Shown: positions 8,964-17,930, numbered from the stretch's first letter. The stretch: 64,000 nt of DNA from DASYAE01 sp036501535 (GCA_036501535.1 DASYAE010000066.1:24358-88357), one strand, 5' to 3'. Notes: a model not told the origin generated them from the letters alone. A program made the numbers and translations.

Positions 8964-11900
8964 ATGCCGAGCATGCCGGCTCGTCACAGACGACTGATGA
9001 CCCTGCTCGCCGTTCCGCTGCTGACCACGCTCTGCGTCTCGTCGGTCTCGGCCTCCGCGGACCGCGCGGCCGCGTCGGGCGGGGACACCTCGCCGGTCGA
9101 CCTGGCGACGCCGATCAACCTGGCGAACGGCGTGGCCAAGCAGGGCGCGGTCGTCACGTCCGGCAGCACCACCCGCTTCGAGGTCCTGACGTCAGGCGTC
9201 GTCCGCCTCGAGTACTCGCCGACGGGCTCCTTCCTGGACACCCCGACGTGGAACGTCATCGACCGGAACCTGCCGGTGCCCGCGTACTCGGCCGTGGTCA
9301 GCGGCAGTGTCCTGACCATCAGCACGTCGGCGATGGTGGTGCGGTACGAAGTCGGCAGCGGGCCCTTCGGGCCGACGAACACGAGCGTCACTCTGCTCGG
9401 CACGCCCTACAGCGGCGTCACGACCGTCAGCCCGACGTGGTCCGGCGAGTGCATCTACGGCCAGGCCTGCCAGTCCGACACGGCGAGGTTGAGCGGCGGC
9501 ACGTCGCTGACGGTCAACAACGCGAACTTCGTGAGCCAGGGCGGGGAGATCAGCGGCCTGGGCACCGGCGGATCGACGGCCACCTGGAGCGTGCTGGGCG
9601 TGCCGGCCGCCGGATCGGGCTCGGTCACGGTCCGGTACGACAACGGCTCCGGCGCGACATCCTTGATGAGCCTCGTCGTCAATGGGCAGACATACCCGCT
9701 CTCGCTGCCCGCGACCGGGAGCTGGAACAGCTGGTCGACGGTCACCCAGACGGTCAACCTGAATGCGGGCTCGAACAGCGTCGAGACGACCTGCCCGAAC
9801 AGCCCCGCGTGCAACCTGACCGTCGACACCATCGGCGTGACCGCGGTCGGCGGCACTCCGCAGGCGGCGCTGCCCGCCGGGCAGCTCGGCGGCTACAACC
9901 GCAGCTACGACAACTCGACCTACAGCGCCGGGAACCTGCCCTCCGCCTACCAGGCGGCCGCCGCGCCGGCGGCCGGCGGCACGACCTGCGCGGCCGGCCA
10001 GTCCGGCGACACGTGCACTGACAACATCGAGGCGCTGCAGCCCGGCATCCTCGACACCTCCGGGTGGTTCCTGCTCGACGACACCCAGACCGCCGTGTGG
10101 ACCTCCGACGGCTGGACCGCAGCCAGGCCGGGCGGCGACGTCGAGGACGGCTACCTGTTCGGGTACGGCGAGAACTACGACAGTGCGCTGGCCGACCTGG
10201 CGAAGCTCACCGGCAACGCCCCGATGCTGCCGGAGTCCCTCTTCGGGAACTGGTACTCGGACTTCCACCCGTACTCCGAGAGCGACTACAAGAACACGAT
10301 CCTGCCCGGCGCGCAGGCCAACGACGTCAGCCTCGACGCCCTCTCGGTGGACACCTACTGGCACAGTCCCGACCAGTGGGCGTCCTGGGAGTTCAACAGC
10401 TCCCTGTTCCCCGACCCGCCGGAGTTCTTCGCCTGGGCCGACGGCCAGCACCTCTACGTCGATCTCGCCCTGCACGGCCAGATACCGGTCGGCGACCCGC
10501 AGGCCGCTGCGACGCTGGCGACAGCCGGCGGCAGCCTCGCGCAGGCGGGGTGCCCGACATTCGGGCCCTCCGACACCTGTTACGTCTTCGACTGGGGCAA
10601 CGAGTCGCAGGCCGAGGCGTACTTCAACCTCGTGCAGGAGCTGTCCAACGACGGCGCGAACTTCTACTGGCTCGACTGGTGCTGCGAGGCGTCCGTCGTC
10701 TCGACCCCCGGAGTCGACCCGGACGGCTGGATCGGGCAGCTCAGTGCCCAGCAGATGATCGACGACGGCGCGCGCGGCTTCGTCCTGTCCCGGGAGGGCG
10801 CCTCGAACCTGCAGCCGCTGGCCGGGCGGTACCCGAGCGGCGCATGGGCCGACCACCGCTCTGTCGTCCACTTCACCGGCGACGCGTACGCGACCTGGAG
10901 CCTGATCTCCGACGAGATCCAGCGCACCACAGGCGAGGCGAGCATCGGTGAACCCTACGTCAGTGACGACATCGGCGGCTTCTATGCGCCGCCGGGCACG
11001 AGCAACGACCCCGACGACCTGTACCTGCGCTTCCTGCAGATGGGCGTGTTCCAGCCGATCATGCGGCTGCACTCCTCGGACCTGAACCGCCTCCCCTGGC
11101 AGTTCGACTCCACCGTTCAGCCCATCGGCGACGCGTTCATGCAGTTGCGTGAATCGCTCGTCCCGTACCTCTACAGCCTGTCGGAGAACTCCACCACCAC
11201 CGGACAGCCGATGGCGCAGGCCCTTTACCTCGACTACCCCGGCCAGGCGGCGGCCTATACGAACCCGAACGAATACCTCATGGGCTCGCAGGTCCTCGTC
11301 GCGCCGGTCACCACGCCCGGCACCGACCCGCAGACCACCGTCTGGTTCCCGCCCGGCACCTGGACCGACTGGTTCACCGGCACCAGCTACACCGGCCCGA
11401 GCACGCAGACGCTGACCGTACCGCTCAGCCAAATGCCGGTCTTCGTCAAGGCAGGCGGCATCATCCCGCTTCAGCCTTCGAACGGCCACGCCGACACTGC
11501 CGACACCGCCCCGCTCACCCTCAAGGTCTACGCGAGCGCGAACAGCACCTACAGCCTCTACGAGGACGCCGGCAACGGCCTGGGCTACGAGCAGGGACAG
11601 TCGCGCACGACGCCGATCACGTACAGCCAGTCCGGGACGTCCTCGACGCTGACCGTCGGTCCGGGCGCGGGCACCTACCCGGGCGCGCCGACCAGCCGGA
11701 CCTACACCTACCAGCTCGTCGGCGTGACGGCGCCGACCTCCGTGCTCGTCAACGGCCAAACGACCGCTGCGTGGTCGTACAACTCGGCCACGGACACCCT
11801 CACGGTCACCCCGCCCGCGGCGTCCGTGAGTCAACCGCTCACCATCACCGAAGGCACCGCGGAGGCCCCGTATGGCGGAACGCCGGCGGCGATCCCGGGG

Positions 11901-12329
11901 ACGGTGCAGGCGGCCAACTACGACACCGGCGGCCAGGGCGTGGCCTACAACGTCACCTCGATCAACGGCACCGGCAACAGCTACCGATCCGATGGCGTGG
12001 ACCTGGAGACCTGCACCGACACCGGTTGCGGCGACGATATCGGCTGGACCGGGTCCGGGCAGTGGTTCAAGTACACCGTCAACGTCGCGACCGCGGGGGC
12101 TTACACGGTCAGCCTACGGCTGGCCTCACCCTATGGAGTGACCGACGGCCTGGACGTCGCCGGTTCGGCCGGCACCAACCTGTCCGGGAACATCAACGTC
12201 CCGAACACCGGCGGCTGGCAGAACTGGACCACCGTCACCACGACCGTCACCCTGCCCGCCGGCCAGCAGACACTGACCATCGACCAGGACAACGGCGGCT
12301 GGAACATCCACCAGCTCACCTTCGGCTGA
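8964..12329 (+). CDS. Secreted GH31 glycosidase with carbohydrate-binding modules
   Basis: Protein of 1121 residues with a Sec signal peptide (RHRRLMTLLAVPLLTT, Ala-rich cleavage zone). The GH31 barrel has the nucleophile Asp571 in WLDWCCEA and the acid/base Asp640 in HFTGDAYATW, followed by SDDIGGF and MRLHSSD. The usual motif after the nucleophile is Met-Asn-Glu-like, so Trp-Cys-Cys-Glu is unusual. Two extra beta-sandwich regions resemble CBM6/CBM35 modules: one inserted in the N-terminal domain at about residues 173-296, the other C-terminal at about 969-1121. GH31 members cleave alpha-glucosides, alpha-xylosides or similar; the substrate is undecided. The start has a good ribosome site. 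The methyltransferase begins 35 bases downstream. Confidence 0.88.
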   Translation: MPSMPARHRRLMTLLAVPLLTTLCVSSVSASADRAAASGGDTSPVDLATPINLANGVAKQGAVVTSGSTTRFEVLTSGVVRLEYSPTGSFLDTPTWNVIDRNLPVPAYSAVVSGSVLTISTSAMVVRYEVGSGPFGPTNTSVTLLGTPYSGVTTVSPTWSGECIYGQACQSDTARLSGGTSLTVNNANFVSQGGEISGLGTGGSTATWSVLGVPAAGSGSVTVRYDNGSGATSLMSLVVNGQTYPLSLPATGSWNSWSTVTQTVNLNAGSNSVETTCPNSPACNLTVDTIGVTAVGGTPQAALPAGQLGGYNRSYDNSTYSAGNLPSAYQAAAAPAAGGTTCAAGQSGDTCTDNIEALQPGILDTSGWFLLDDTQTAVWTSDGWTAARPGGDVEDGYLFGYGENYDSALADLAKLTGNAPMLPESLFGNWYSDFHPYSESDYKNTILPGAQANDVSLDALSVDTYWHSPDQWASWEFNSSLFPDPPEFFAWADGQHLYVDLALHGQIPVGDPQAAATLATAGGSLAQAGCPTFGPSDTCYVFDWGNESQAEAYFNLVQELSNDGANFYWLDWCCEASVVSTPGVDPDGWIGQLSAQQMIDDGARGFVLSREGASNLQPLAGRYPSGAWADHRSVVHFTGDAYATWSLISDEIQRTTGEASIGEPYVSDDIGGFYAPPGTSNDPDDLYLRFLQMGVFQPIMRLHSSDLNRLPWQFDSTVQPIGDAFMQLRESLVPYLYSLSENSTTTGQPMAQALYLDYPGQAAAYTNPNEYLMGSQVLVAPVTTPGTDPQTTVWFPPGTWTDWFTGTSYTGPSTQTLTVPLSQMPVFVKAGGIIPLQPSNGHADTADTAPLTLKVYASANSTYSLYEDAGNGLGYEQGQSRTTPITYSQSGTSSTLTVGPGAGTYPGAPTSRTYTYQLVGVTAPTSVLVNGQTTAAWSYNSATDTLTVTPPAASVSQPLTITEGTAEAPYGGTPAAIPGTVQAANYDTGGQGVAYNVTSINGTGNSYRSDGVDLETCTDTGCGDDIGWTGSGQWFKYTVNVATAGAYTVSLRLASPYGVTDGLDVAGSAGTNLSGNINVPNTGGWQNWTTVTTTVTLPAGQQTLTIDQDNGGWNIHQLTFG

Positions 12330-12364
12330 CGCACCGGGAGTCAGCGATCTGGGATCCTTCCGGA

Positions 12365-13069
12365 ATGGATGTCAGAGACAGCGCGAATCCGGTGGTGCTG
12401 AGCGCCTCGCGGTGGCTGGCCGGAATTAATTCGCGCCACCCGTGGAGTCACAACGAGCACTTCCACGGCTGGATCCTGCGCAACCTGCCCGCCCGCCGGC
12501 ACGCGGCGATCGACGTCGGCTGCGGGACCGGGGTGCTCGCCGGGAAACTGGCTCCCCACTTCGCGAGCGTCATCGGGATCGACGCCGACGAGGGCATGGC
12601 TGCCGCAGCGAGCACGCGCCTGGCCGGCGAGGGGCGGGTGAGCATTACGCGGTGCCGCTTCGACGCGTTCGCCGCGGCGGCCGACGGACCCCAGGCCGAC
12701 CTGATCACGATAGTGGCGGTACTGCACCATCTCGACCTCGCCGAGACCCTGTCACGGATTCCGCACCTGCTGGCGCCCGGGGGGCGGCTGCTCGTCGTCG
12801 GCCTGGCCAAAGTGAACTCGGTGACTGATGCGACGTTCGACCTGGTCTCGGCGGCGGCGAATCCGGTCATGGGTCTGATAAAGCACCCCCGGCCGGCGCC
12901 GGCCGCTGACCGGGCTGCGACTGCGGCCGGACGGCCCGTGATGCCGGTGCGTGATCCATCCATGACCGTCGCCGAGATCGGCGCGGTCGCCGGCGCCCAC
13001 CTGCCGGGCACCGTGATCCGCCGACGGCTGTTCTTCCGCTACACCCTGCGATGGGACAAACCGAGATGA
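12365..13069 (+). CDS. Class I SAM-dependent methyltransferase
   Basis: Protein of 234 residues with the SAM-binding motif I as AIDVGCGTGVLAGKL, an acidic residue at the end of strand 2 (GIDAD) and a motif II/III region VAVLHHLDLAETL with LLAPGGRLLVVGLA. This is the UbiE/Methyltransf_11 pattern acting on small molecules. It lies 35 bases after the GH31 gene on the same strand and could be cotranscribed, though no functional link is obvious. It converges with the SDR gene. The substrate is unknown. Confidence 0.88.
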   Translation: MDVRDSANPVVLSASRWLAGINSRHPWSHNEHFHGWILRNLPARRHAAIDVGCGTGVLAGKLAPHFASVIGIDADEGMAAAASTRLAGEGRVSITRCRFDAFAAAADGPQADLITIVAVLHHLDLAETLSRIPHLLAPGGRLLVVGLAKVNSVTDATFDLVSAAANPVMGLIKHPRPAPAADRAATAAGRPVMPVRDPSMTVAEIGAVAGAHLPGTVIRRRLFFRYTLRWDKPR

Positions 13070-13120
13070 CCGGGCTCGCGGTATGCGCGCAGGCCGCACC
13101 GGTGACGACCGCGATCCTGT

Positions 13121-13882
13121 TCACGAATAAGCCGTTCCGGGCAGAGCGCCGTCCATGCTGTATCCGCCGTCCACGTCAAGGCAGGCACCGGTCGTGTAGC
13201 AGGCTTCGTCGGAGGCGAGGTAGCAGATGGCTGAGGCCACCCACTCCGGCGGCGCGATCTTCCCCAGCGGGATCCTCATGGTCAGGGCCCTGACGATCTC
13301 GGGGGTGTAGATCGGGTCGCTCATCCCGGTCCGCGTGGCGCCGGGGCGTACGCAGTTGACGGTGACGCCGCGGGGTGCGAGCTCGGAGGCGAGCGTGCGG
13401 GTCATCGCCTCGAGCCCGCCTTTGGTGGCGGTGTACGGTGCCGCGTTCGGCTCGGAGACCACGGCGTGCACCGAGGAGACGTTCACGATGCGCCCGGGGG
13501 TGTCGTTCTCGACCATGATCCGTGCCACCGCCTGGCTGAGGAAGAAGATCCCGGTGAGGTTCACTGCGATCACCCGATCCCAGTCGGCGCGCGTGACCTC
13601 CAGGAACGGGGCGATGCGCAGGATCCCGGCGATGTTGGCGAGCACGTCGACGTGTCCGTGCTCCGCGCGCAGGTGCTCCGCGACGGCGTCGGGGGTCGCG
13701 GGATCGGCGACGTCGAGGGCGAGGCGGCGGACCTGCTCGTCGTGCTGCGCGGGCCAGGGCCGGGTGTGTTGGAGGTCGACGGCCACGACGGTGGCGCCCT
13801 CCTCGAGCAGCCGCAGCGCGGTGGCGCGGCCGATGCCGGAGTCGGCGCCGGTGACCACGGCGACCTTCTGGGCGAATCTCAT
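13121..13882 (-). CDS. Short-chain dehydrogenase/reductase
   Basis: Protein of 253 residues. It has the classical SDR coenzyme motif TGADSGIG, NIAG (NNAG variant), the catalytic Ser in VNVSSVHAV and the YTATK active site, plus the C-terminal DVDGGYSMDG usual in fabG-like enzymes. It follows the SMP-30 lactonase by 6 bases on the same strand. A sugar dehydrogenase followed by its lactonase is the first half of non-phosphorylating sugar oxidation, so this could be a rhamnose- or other sugar-1-dehydrogenase. That is inference: no dehydratase or aldolase gene for the later steps is in the window. Confidence 0.9.
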   Translation of the reverse strand: MRFAQKVAVVTGADSGIGRATALRLLEEGATVVAVDLQHTRPWPAQHDEQVRRLALDVADPATPDAVAEHLRAEHGHVDVLANIAGILRIAPFLEVTRADWDRVIAVNLTGIFFLSQAVARIMVENDTPGRIVNVSSVHAVVSEPNAAPYTATKGGLEAMTRTLASELAPRGVTVNCVRPGATRTGMSDPIYTPEIVRALTMRIPLGKIAPPEWVASAICYLASDEACYTTGACLDVDGGYSMDGALPGTAYS

Positions 13883-13888
13883 GGGCCT

Positions 13889-14800
13889 TCAGGCCTTTCC
13901 TGGACGGTGCCGGTAGTGGTGCGAGGGCCGCCCGGGAACGGCGGCGGCGCGCTGGAGGACCGCGCCGGACAGCGGCCATTGCGCCAGCTGCTCCCCGGTG
14001 AGGTCGACGGACGCCGAGGTGATGTACATGGTGCGCAGATCCGGGCCGCCGAAGGCGAGGCTGGTGGGACGCAGCACCGGAACCTCCACGCTCTCGGCCA
14101 CCTGCCCGTCGGGGGTGAAGCGGGTGAGGTGCGCGCCGTCCCAGAACGCGCACCACACGCACCCCTCCGCGTCCACGCGCAGACCGTCCGGAATGCCCGG
14201 CAGATCCGTGGTGTCGGCGAACACCTCCCGATCGAGCACTGCGCCTGTCGAGACCTCGAACCGGTAGCGGTAGATCCGGTTCGCCCGGGAGTCGACGAAG
14301 TACATCCAGCGCCCGTCCGGCGACCAGTCGACGCCGTTGGCACAGTAGAAGCCCTCGTCGACGGTCGCATAGGTGCCGTCCGCCTCGAGCCGGTAAAGGC
14401 GGCCTTCCGGCCGCGTCTCACTGTCCTCGAGCGAGCCGGTCCAGAAGCGGCCGGCCGGATCGACCGAGCCGTCGTTGAACCGGCACGCCGGGCGCTGCGC
14501 CTCCGGGTCGGCGATGAACGCGAGCCGGCCGGTCAGCGTGTCGAACAGCTGCCATCCGGTGCGCAGCCCGGCGATCACGGTGGCCGGATCCTCGGTCAAC
14601 CCCAGGCAGCCGACCTGTGCGCCGAGGCTCCACTCCGTGAAGTCGCCGGCCCGGGCTCCGTACGCATGCACCTCGCCCTTGGCGATGTCGACCCAGTACA
14701 GGCGCTCGGTGCGGGTATCCCACAGCGGCCCTTCCCCGAGGGTCGCGCGCCCGTTCCAGAGCACTGATACATCGCTCGAATGTTTCATGTCCTTGACCAT
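13889..14800 (-). CDS. SMP-30/gluconolactonase-family lactonase
   Basis: Six-bladed propeller protein of about 303 residues; the second ATG at 14788 is an equally possible start and neither has a strong ribosome site. The metal-ligand motifs are all visible: the Glu in LGEGPLWD, Asn in RFNDGSVD, Asn in CANGVDWSPDG and the Asp in GIPDGLRVD. The family opens sugar lactones such as gluconolactone or arabinono-/rhamnono-lactone. It leads the small operon with the SDR at 13121-13882. A degenerate copy of the operator-like sequence found before the rhamnosidase genes overlaps its start region, which hints at shared control. Confidence 0.88.
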   Translation of the reverse strand: MVKDMKHSSDVSVLWNGRATLGEGPLWDTRTERLYWVDIAKGEVHAYGARAGDFTEWSLGAQVGCLGLTEDPATVIAGLRTGWQLFDTLTGRLAFIADPEAQRPACRFNDGSVDPAGRFWTGSLEDSETRPEGRLYRLEADGTYATVDEGFYCANGVDWSPDGRWMYFVDSRANRIYRYRFEVSTGAVLDREVFADTTDLPGIPDGLRVDAEGCVWCAFWDGAHLTRFTPDGQVAESVEVPVLRPTSLAFGGPDLRTMYITSASVDLTGEQLAQWPLSGAVLQRAAAVPGRPSHHYRHRPGKA

Positions 14801-15053
14801 AGATCGAAGCAGAGCGGCCGGAGAAGCGCGAGAAAAAGCACGCGGCGATCCGCAAGGCGGAACTACGCGCGGTGAGCAGCAGGGCACTGAGGGTACTGCC
14901 ACTCAGCTCCGGCTTGAAGCGTCTCCGCCGCCGGTTTATTGTTGCCGCGGATGGGGATTTTACGGCTGCGGCGCAGGATTTTGCGAAGTACCGAGCGGGT
15001 TAGGTCCCTGCAAGTCGATCCACGACATGGCCAGACAGTGGAAGGGATGCGTA

Positions 15054-15872
15054 ATGGCACGGGGTGCGGGAGCGGCTGCGGCCGGGGCATTTGCGCGGCG
15101 CGGGATGGTCGCATCACTGATCGTGCTGGCCCTCGCGGCGGGGGGCGCGGCGGGTTGCTCGAGCGGGTCGGGCGGGTCGGGCGCGGCAGTGGGCGACGCC
15201 TCGGCGTCGGCTTCGGCGTCGGACGCGATCTCAGCGACCTGCATCACGCCCGGGAGCGCGCAGGCCAAGCAGATCGTGCACTATGCGTCCCCTGACGGCG
15301 TGCAGGTCGAGGCCTACATGAGCAGCCCGCCCGCGGGAAAGCAGGTGAGTTCGTCCGGCACGGTGGGCATGGTGATCGTCCACCAGTCCCAGCAGACCCT
15401 GTGCGAGAGCTTGAGCTCGGCGGTGCTGTTCTCCCGCGCCGGCTACCTCGTCCTCGCGCCCACGGTCGGCGAGTACCAGCAGGTGGCCGACGTCGAGGCG
15501 AGCGTGACCTATCTGCGCGCGCACGGGGCGAAGCAGGTCGTGCTGCTCGGCGCGTCGATGGGCGGCACCGCTGTGCTTCAGGCCGCCGCCTCGGTGAAGC
15601 CGCCGGTGCAGGCCGTGGTCAGCCTCTCCGGCCCGAGCATCTACTCCCCGATGGACGCCCTGCTCACCGCGCCGACACTCGCGGTCCCGGTGTTCTATTC
15701 GGCCGGGGCCCAGGACACCGAGTTCGCCACGGACGAGACCGACCTCTACAACGCCACCACGGAGAAGGACAAGACCCTCGACATCGTGCCGAACGACTCC
15801 TCGCACGGCTTCGCGCTGCTCGGCGACCTGCTGTCGCAGGTCGAGGCCTTCCTTCAGGCGCACATCAGCTGA
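15054..15872 (+). CDS. Lipoprotein dienelactone-hydrolase-like alpha/beta hydrolase
   Basis: I start at the ATG at 15054, which has an aaggga ribosome site at proper spacing; an in-frame ATG at 15027 lacks one. The 272-residue product has a lipoprotein signal peptide with lipobox GAAGC (Cys35) followed by a Gly/Ser-rich linker. The hydrolase core has the nucleophile elbow GASMGG (Ser168), an Asp in GAQDTEF and the His in SSHGF, giving a complete triad of the dienelactone hydrolase type. It should sit on the outer face of the membrane. It is divergent from the SMP-30/SDR pair. The substrate is unknown; an ester or lactone is expected. Confidence 0.85.
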   Translation: MARGAGAAAAGAFARRGMVASLIVLALAAGGAAGCSSGSGGSGAAVGDASASASASDAISATCITPGSAQAKQIVHYASPDGVQVEAYMSSPPAGKQVSSSGTVGMVIVHQSQQTLCESLSSAVLFSRAGYLVLAPTVGEYQQVADVEASVTYLRAHGAKQVVLLGASMGGTAVLQAAASVKPPVQAVVSLSGPSIYSPMDALLTAPTLAVPVFYSAGAQDTEFATDETDLYNATTEKDKTLDIVPNDSSHGFALLGDLLSQVEAFLQAHIS

Positions 15873-16181
15873 CCGCCGCCCGATTCGCACTTTAATCATT
15901 CCCGGCGCAGCTTGAGCACCAGCCAGAGGCCGTGGAACTTCCAATCTGTACCAATCCGTAAAATGGCACAGGTCCGCCTTTGGCTATCTGGCGTTGATAT
16001 GGCATTGCTATGGCATTGCTTTCGTAAGACCCGGCGGCCGGTAACACTTTTGGCTGCACCCAGCTGGCACATCAGCCGCTTCACGTTTCCAGGTCGTCAA
16101 CCGGGGCATCAAGGGGGCGCTGCGCGGCCAGCCGCGCCGGTCTTTTCGGCGCGAGCATTTCCGTCGGGTCGAGGAGTGAAG
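15873..16181. other. Intergenic leader of the MFS gene
   Basis: 309 bases with noticeably lower GC than the surroundings. It includes an 11-base tandem duplication (separate entry) and a gaggag ribosome site before the ATG at 16182. The frame of the MFS gene is open through it without good codon bias or start signal, so I do not extend the gene. No -10/-35 pair is convincing. Confidence 0.4.
15999..16020. repeat. Perfect 11-bp tandem repeat upstream of the MFS gene
   Basis: The unit atggcattgct occurs twice with no gap. Two units make 22 bases, about two helical turns, so both copies face the same side of the DNA, as in direct-repeat operators. It lies about 160 bases before the transporter start. 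It could be an activator site or a chance duplication. Confidence 0.5.
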
Positions 16182-17720
16182 ATGACCGTTCAAGACGCAA
16201 CCTCAGAACGCGGAATCCGGAGCCTGGTGCCGGCCCGCATCGACCGGCTTTCCTGGTCCCGGTTCCACACGAGGATGGTTATCGCCCTGGGGGTGGCGTG
16301 GATCCTCGACGGGCTCGAGGTGAGCATCGCGAGCACCGTCAGCTCCTTCATGACGGAGCCGGCCGCGCTGAACATGAGCCCGGCCTCGGTCGCCTTCTCG
16401 GTCGGTACCATCTACCTGCTCGGCGAGGTCTTCGGGGCGCTGCTCTTCGGCAACCTGTCCGATCGGTGGGGCCGGCGCAACCTCTTCATGATCACCCTCG
16501 GGGTGTACCTGATCGGCGGCGGCCTGAGCGCGCTGACCTTCGGGCGCGGCGAGGGCTGGGTGATCTACCTGAACGCCACCCGGTTCATCGCGGGCGCGGG
16601 CATCGGCGGCGAGTACGCGGCCATCAACTCCGCGATCGACGAGCTGATCCCGGCGCGGTTCCGGGGCCGGATCGACATCGCGGTCAACGGGACCTACTGG
16701 GCCGGCGCGTTCCTGTCCTCCGTGCTGACCATCCTGGTGATCAAGCACCTCGACGTCAGCTACTCGTGGCGGATCGGCTTCCTGTTCGGCCCGGTGCTCG
16801 GCGTGGTGATCCTGTTCGTGCGGCGCAACCTGCCGGAGAGCCCGCGCTGGCTGGTGATGCACGGCAGGGTCGAGGAGGCCGAAGCGGCGGTCAGCCGGAT
16901 CGAACAGGAGACCACGGCCACCGGCGGGGAGCTGGGGGAGGTCGACGAGTCGAAGGCGATCGAGATCCAGCCCGCGAACAGCGTCGGCTACTGGACGCTG
17001 ACCAAAACGCTGTTCACCCGATATCCAGGGCGGTCGGTGCTCGGCTCGTCGCTCATGATCACCCAGTCGTTCCTCTACAACGCGATCTTCTTCACCTACT
17101 CGCTGGTGCTGACGAAGATCTACGGGGTGTCCGCCGGCAACGTGGCGTACTACTTCATGGCGTTCGCGATCGGCAACCTGCTCGGGCCCCTGCTGCTCGG
17201 ACACCTGTTCGACACGATCGGGCGGCGCAGGATGATCTCCAGCACCTACCTGATCGCCGGAGTGGCGCTGGCGATCAGCGCGTTCCTCTTCCACGCGGGG
17301 GCGCTGACCGCCCTCACCCAGACCGTCTGCTGGTGCGTCATCTTCTTCTTCGCCTCCGCGGGCGCCAGCGCCGCGTACCTGACGGTCAGTGAGATCTTCC
17401 CGGTCGAGGTGCGTGCCAAGGCGATCGCGGTGTTCTTCGCCATCGCGCAGAGCTTCGGCGCCTTCGGCCCCTGGTTCTACGGCAAGCTGATCGGCACCAC
17501 CACCGGGACCCCCGACTACCTGGAGCACCACTCCAAGCTGTTCATCGGCTACCTGATCGGCGCCGCGGTCATGATCGCCGGGGCGATCGTCGAGGCCTTC
17601 CTCGGGGTGAACGCCGAGGGCCGGTCGCTGGAGGACGTGGCCACCCCGCTGACCGCCGTCGGCAAGCCGACCGGGCTGCTGAGCAACCCGACCGGAGCAC
17701 CCCGCCCGCCCGCGGCTTAA
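16182..17720 (+). CDS. MFS transporter, sugar-porter type
   Basis: Protein of 512 residues starting at the ATG with a gaggag ribosome site. It has twelve hydrophobic segments, motif A as GNLSDRWGRRNLFM after the second segment, the repeated form HLFDTIGRRRM in the second half, and the sugar-porter signature PESPRWLV after segment six. GAGIGGEYAAINSAIDELIPARFRGR also fits metabolite:H+ symporters. Import of a sugar or sugar acid with protons is the likely job. It lies between the SDR/lactonase pair and the rhamnosidase operon, so a rhamnose-derived product is a reasonable guess. Two hairpins follow the stop, separating it from the rhamnosidase genes. Confidence 0.9.
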   Translation: MTVQDATSERGIRSLVPARIDRLSWSRFHTRMVIALGVAWILDGLEVSIASTVSSFMTEPAALNMSPASVAFSVGTIYLLGEVFGALLFGNLSDRWGRRNLFMITLGVYLIGGGLSALTFGRGEGWVIYLNATRFIAGAGIGGEYAAINSAIDELIPARFRGRIDIAVNGTYWAGAFLSSVLTILVIKHLDVSYSWRIGFLFGPVLGVVILFVRRNLPESPRWLVMHGRVEEAEAAVSRIEQETTATGGELGEVDESKAIEIQPANSVGYWTLTKTLFTRYPGRSVLGSSLMITQSFLYNAIFFTYSLVLTKIYGVSAGNVAYYFMAFAIGNLLGPLLLGHLFDTIGRRRMISSTYLIAGVALAISAFLFHAGALTALTQTVCWCVIFFFASAGASAAYLTVSEIFPVEVRAKAIAVFFAIAQSFGAFGPWFYGKLIGTTTGTPDYLEHHSKLFIGYLIGAAVMIAGAIVEAFLGVNAEGRSLEDVATPLTAVGKPTGLLSNPTGAPRPPAA

Positions 17721-17731
17721 CGCCCGGGGCC

Positions 17732-17752
17732 GGTCGGCGGGCCCCGCCGACC
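17732..17752. terminator. GC hairpin after MFS stop
   Basis: A perfect 9-bp stem (ggtcggcgg / ccgccgacc) with a 3-base loop begins 12 bases after the stop codon. No T-run follows, which is usual for GC-rich actinobacterial terminators. Confidence 0.55.
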
Positions 17753-17783
17753 AGCCGGTCCGTCCGGTCCGCTGTCCCCTTGT

Positions 17784-17827
17784 CAGGCGGCCGTCGTGGA
17801 GCCGAACAGCTCCGCGGCGGCCGCCTG
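17784..17827. terminator. Second long hairpin after MFS gene
   Basis: The outer 10-bp stem caggcggccg / cggccgcctg encloses an inner 5-bp stem ggagc / gctcc with a 6-base loop. A 44-base structure this regular is unlikely by chance. It may reinforce termination or insulate the rhamnosidase promoter 60 bases downstream. Confidence 0.5.
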
Positions 17828-17886
17828 CGTGTGTAAGCACCCGGCGACGCCGGCGGGGATCCCTTCTGGCTGACGGCAACCAGGCC

Positions 17887-17915
17887 TTGACGCGCTCCCG
17901 GATCGGCCATACAGT
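17887..17915 (+). promoter_or_regulatory. Promoter of the rhamnosidase operon
   Basis: TTGACG at 17887-17892 and TACAGT at 17910-17915 are separated by exactly 17 bases. They match the housekeeping consensus at 5/6 and 4/6 positions. Transcription would start near 17922, directly before the first operator. Confidence 0.55.
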
Positions 17916-17930
17916 CTGGCGGCGGGGGAT

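Noticed and set aside
9192..11834. 880-codon open frame on the minus strand opposite the GH31 gene
   Set aside because: It is antisense to a clear gene, is rich in Arg/Gly/Val with no domain, and exists because high third-position GC removes stops from the complementary frame.
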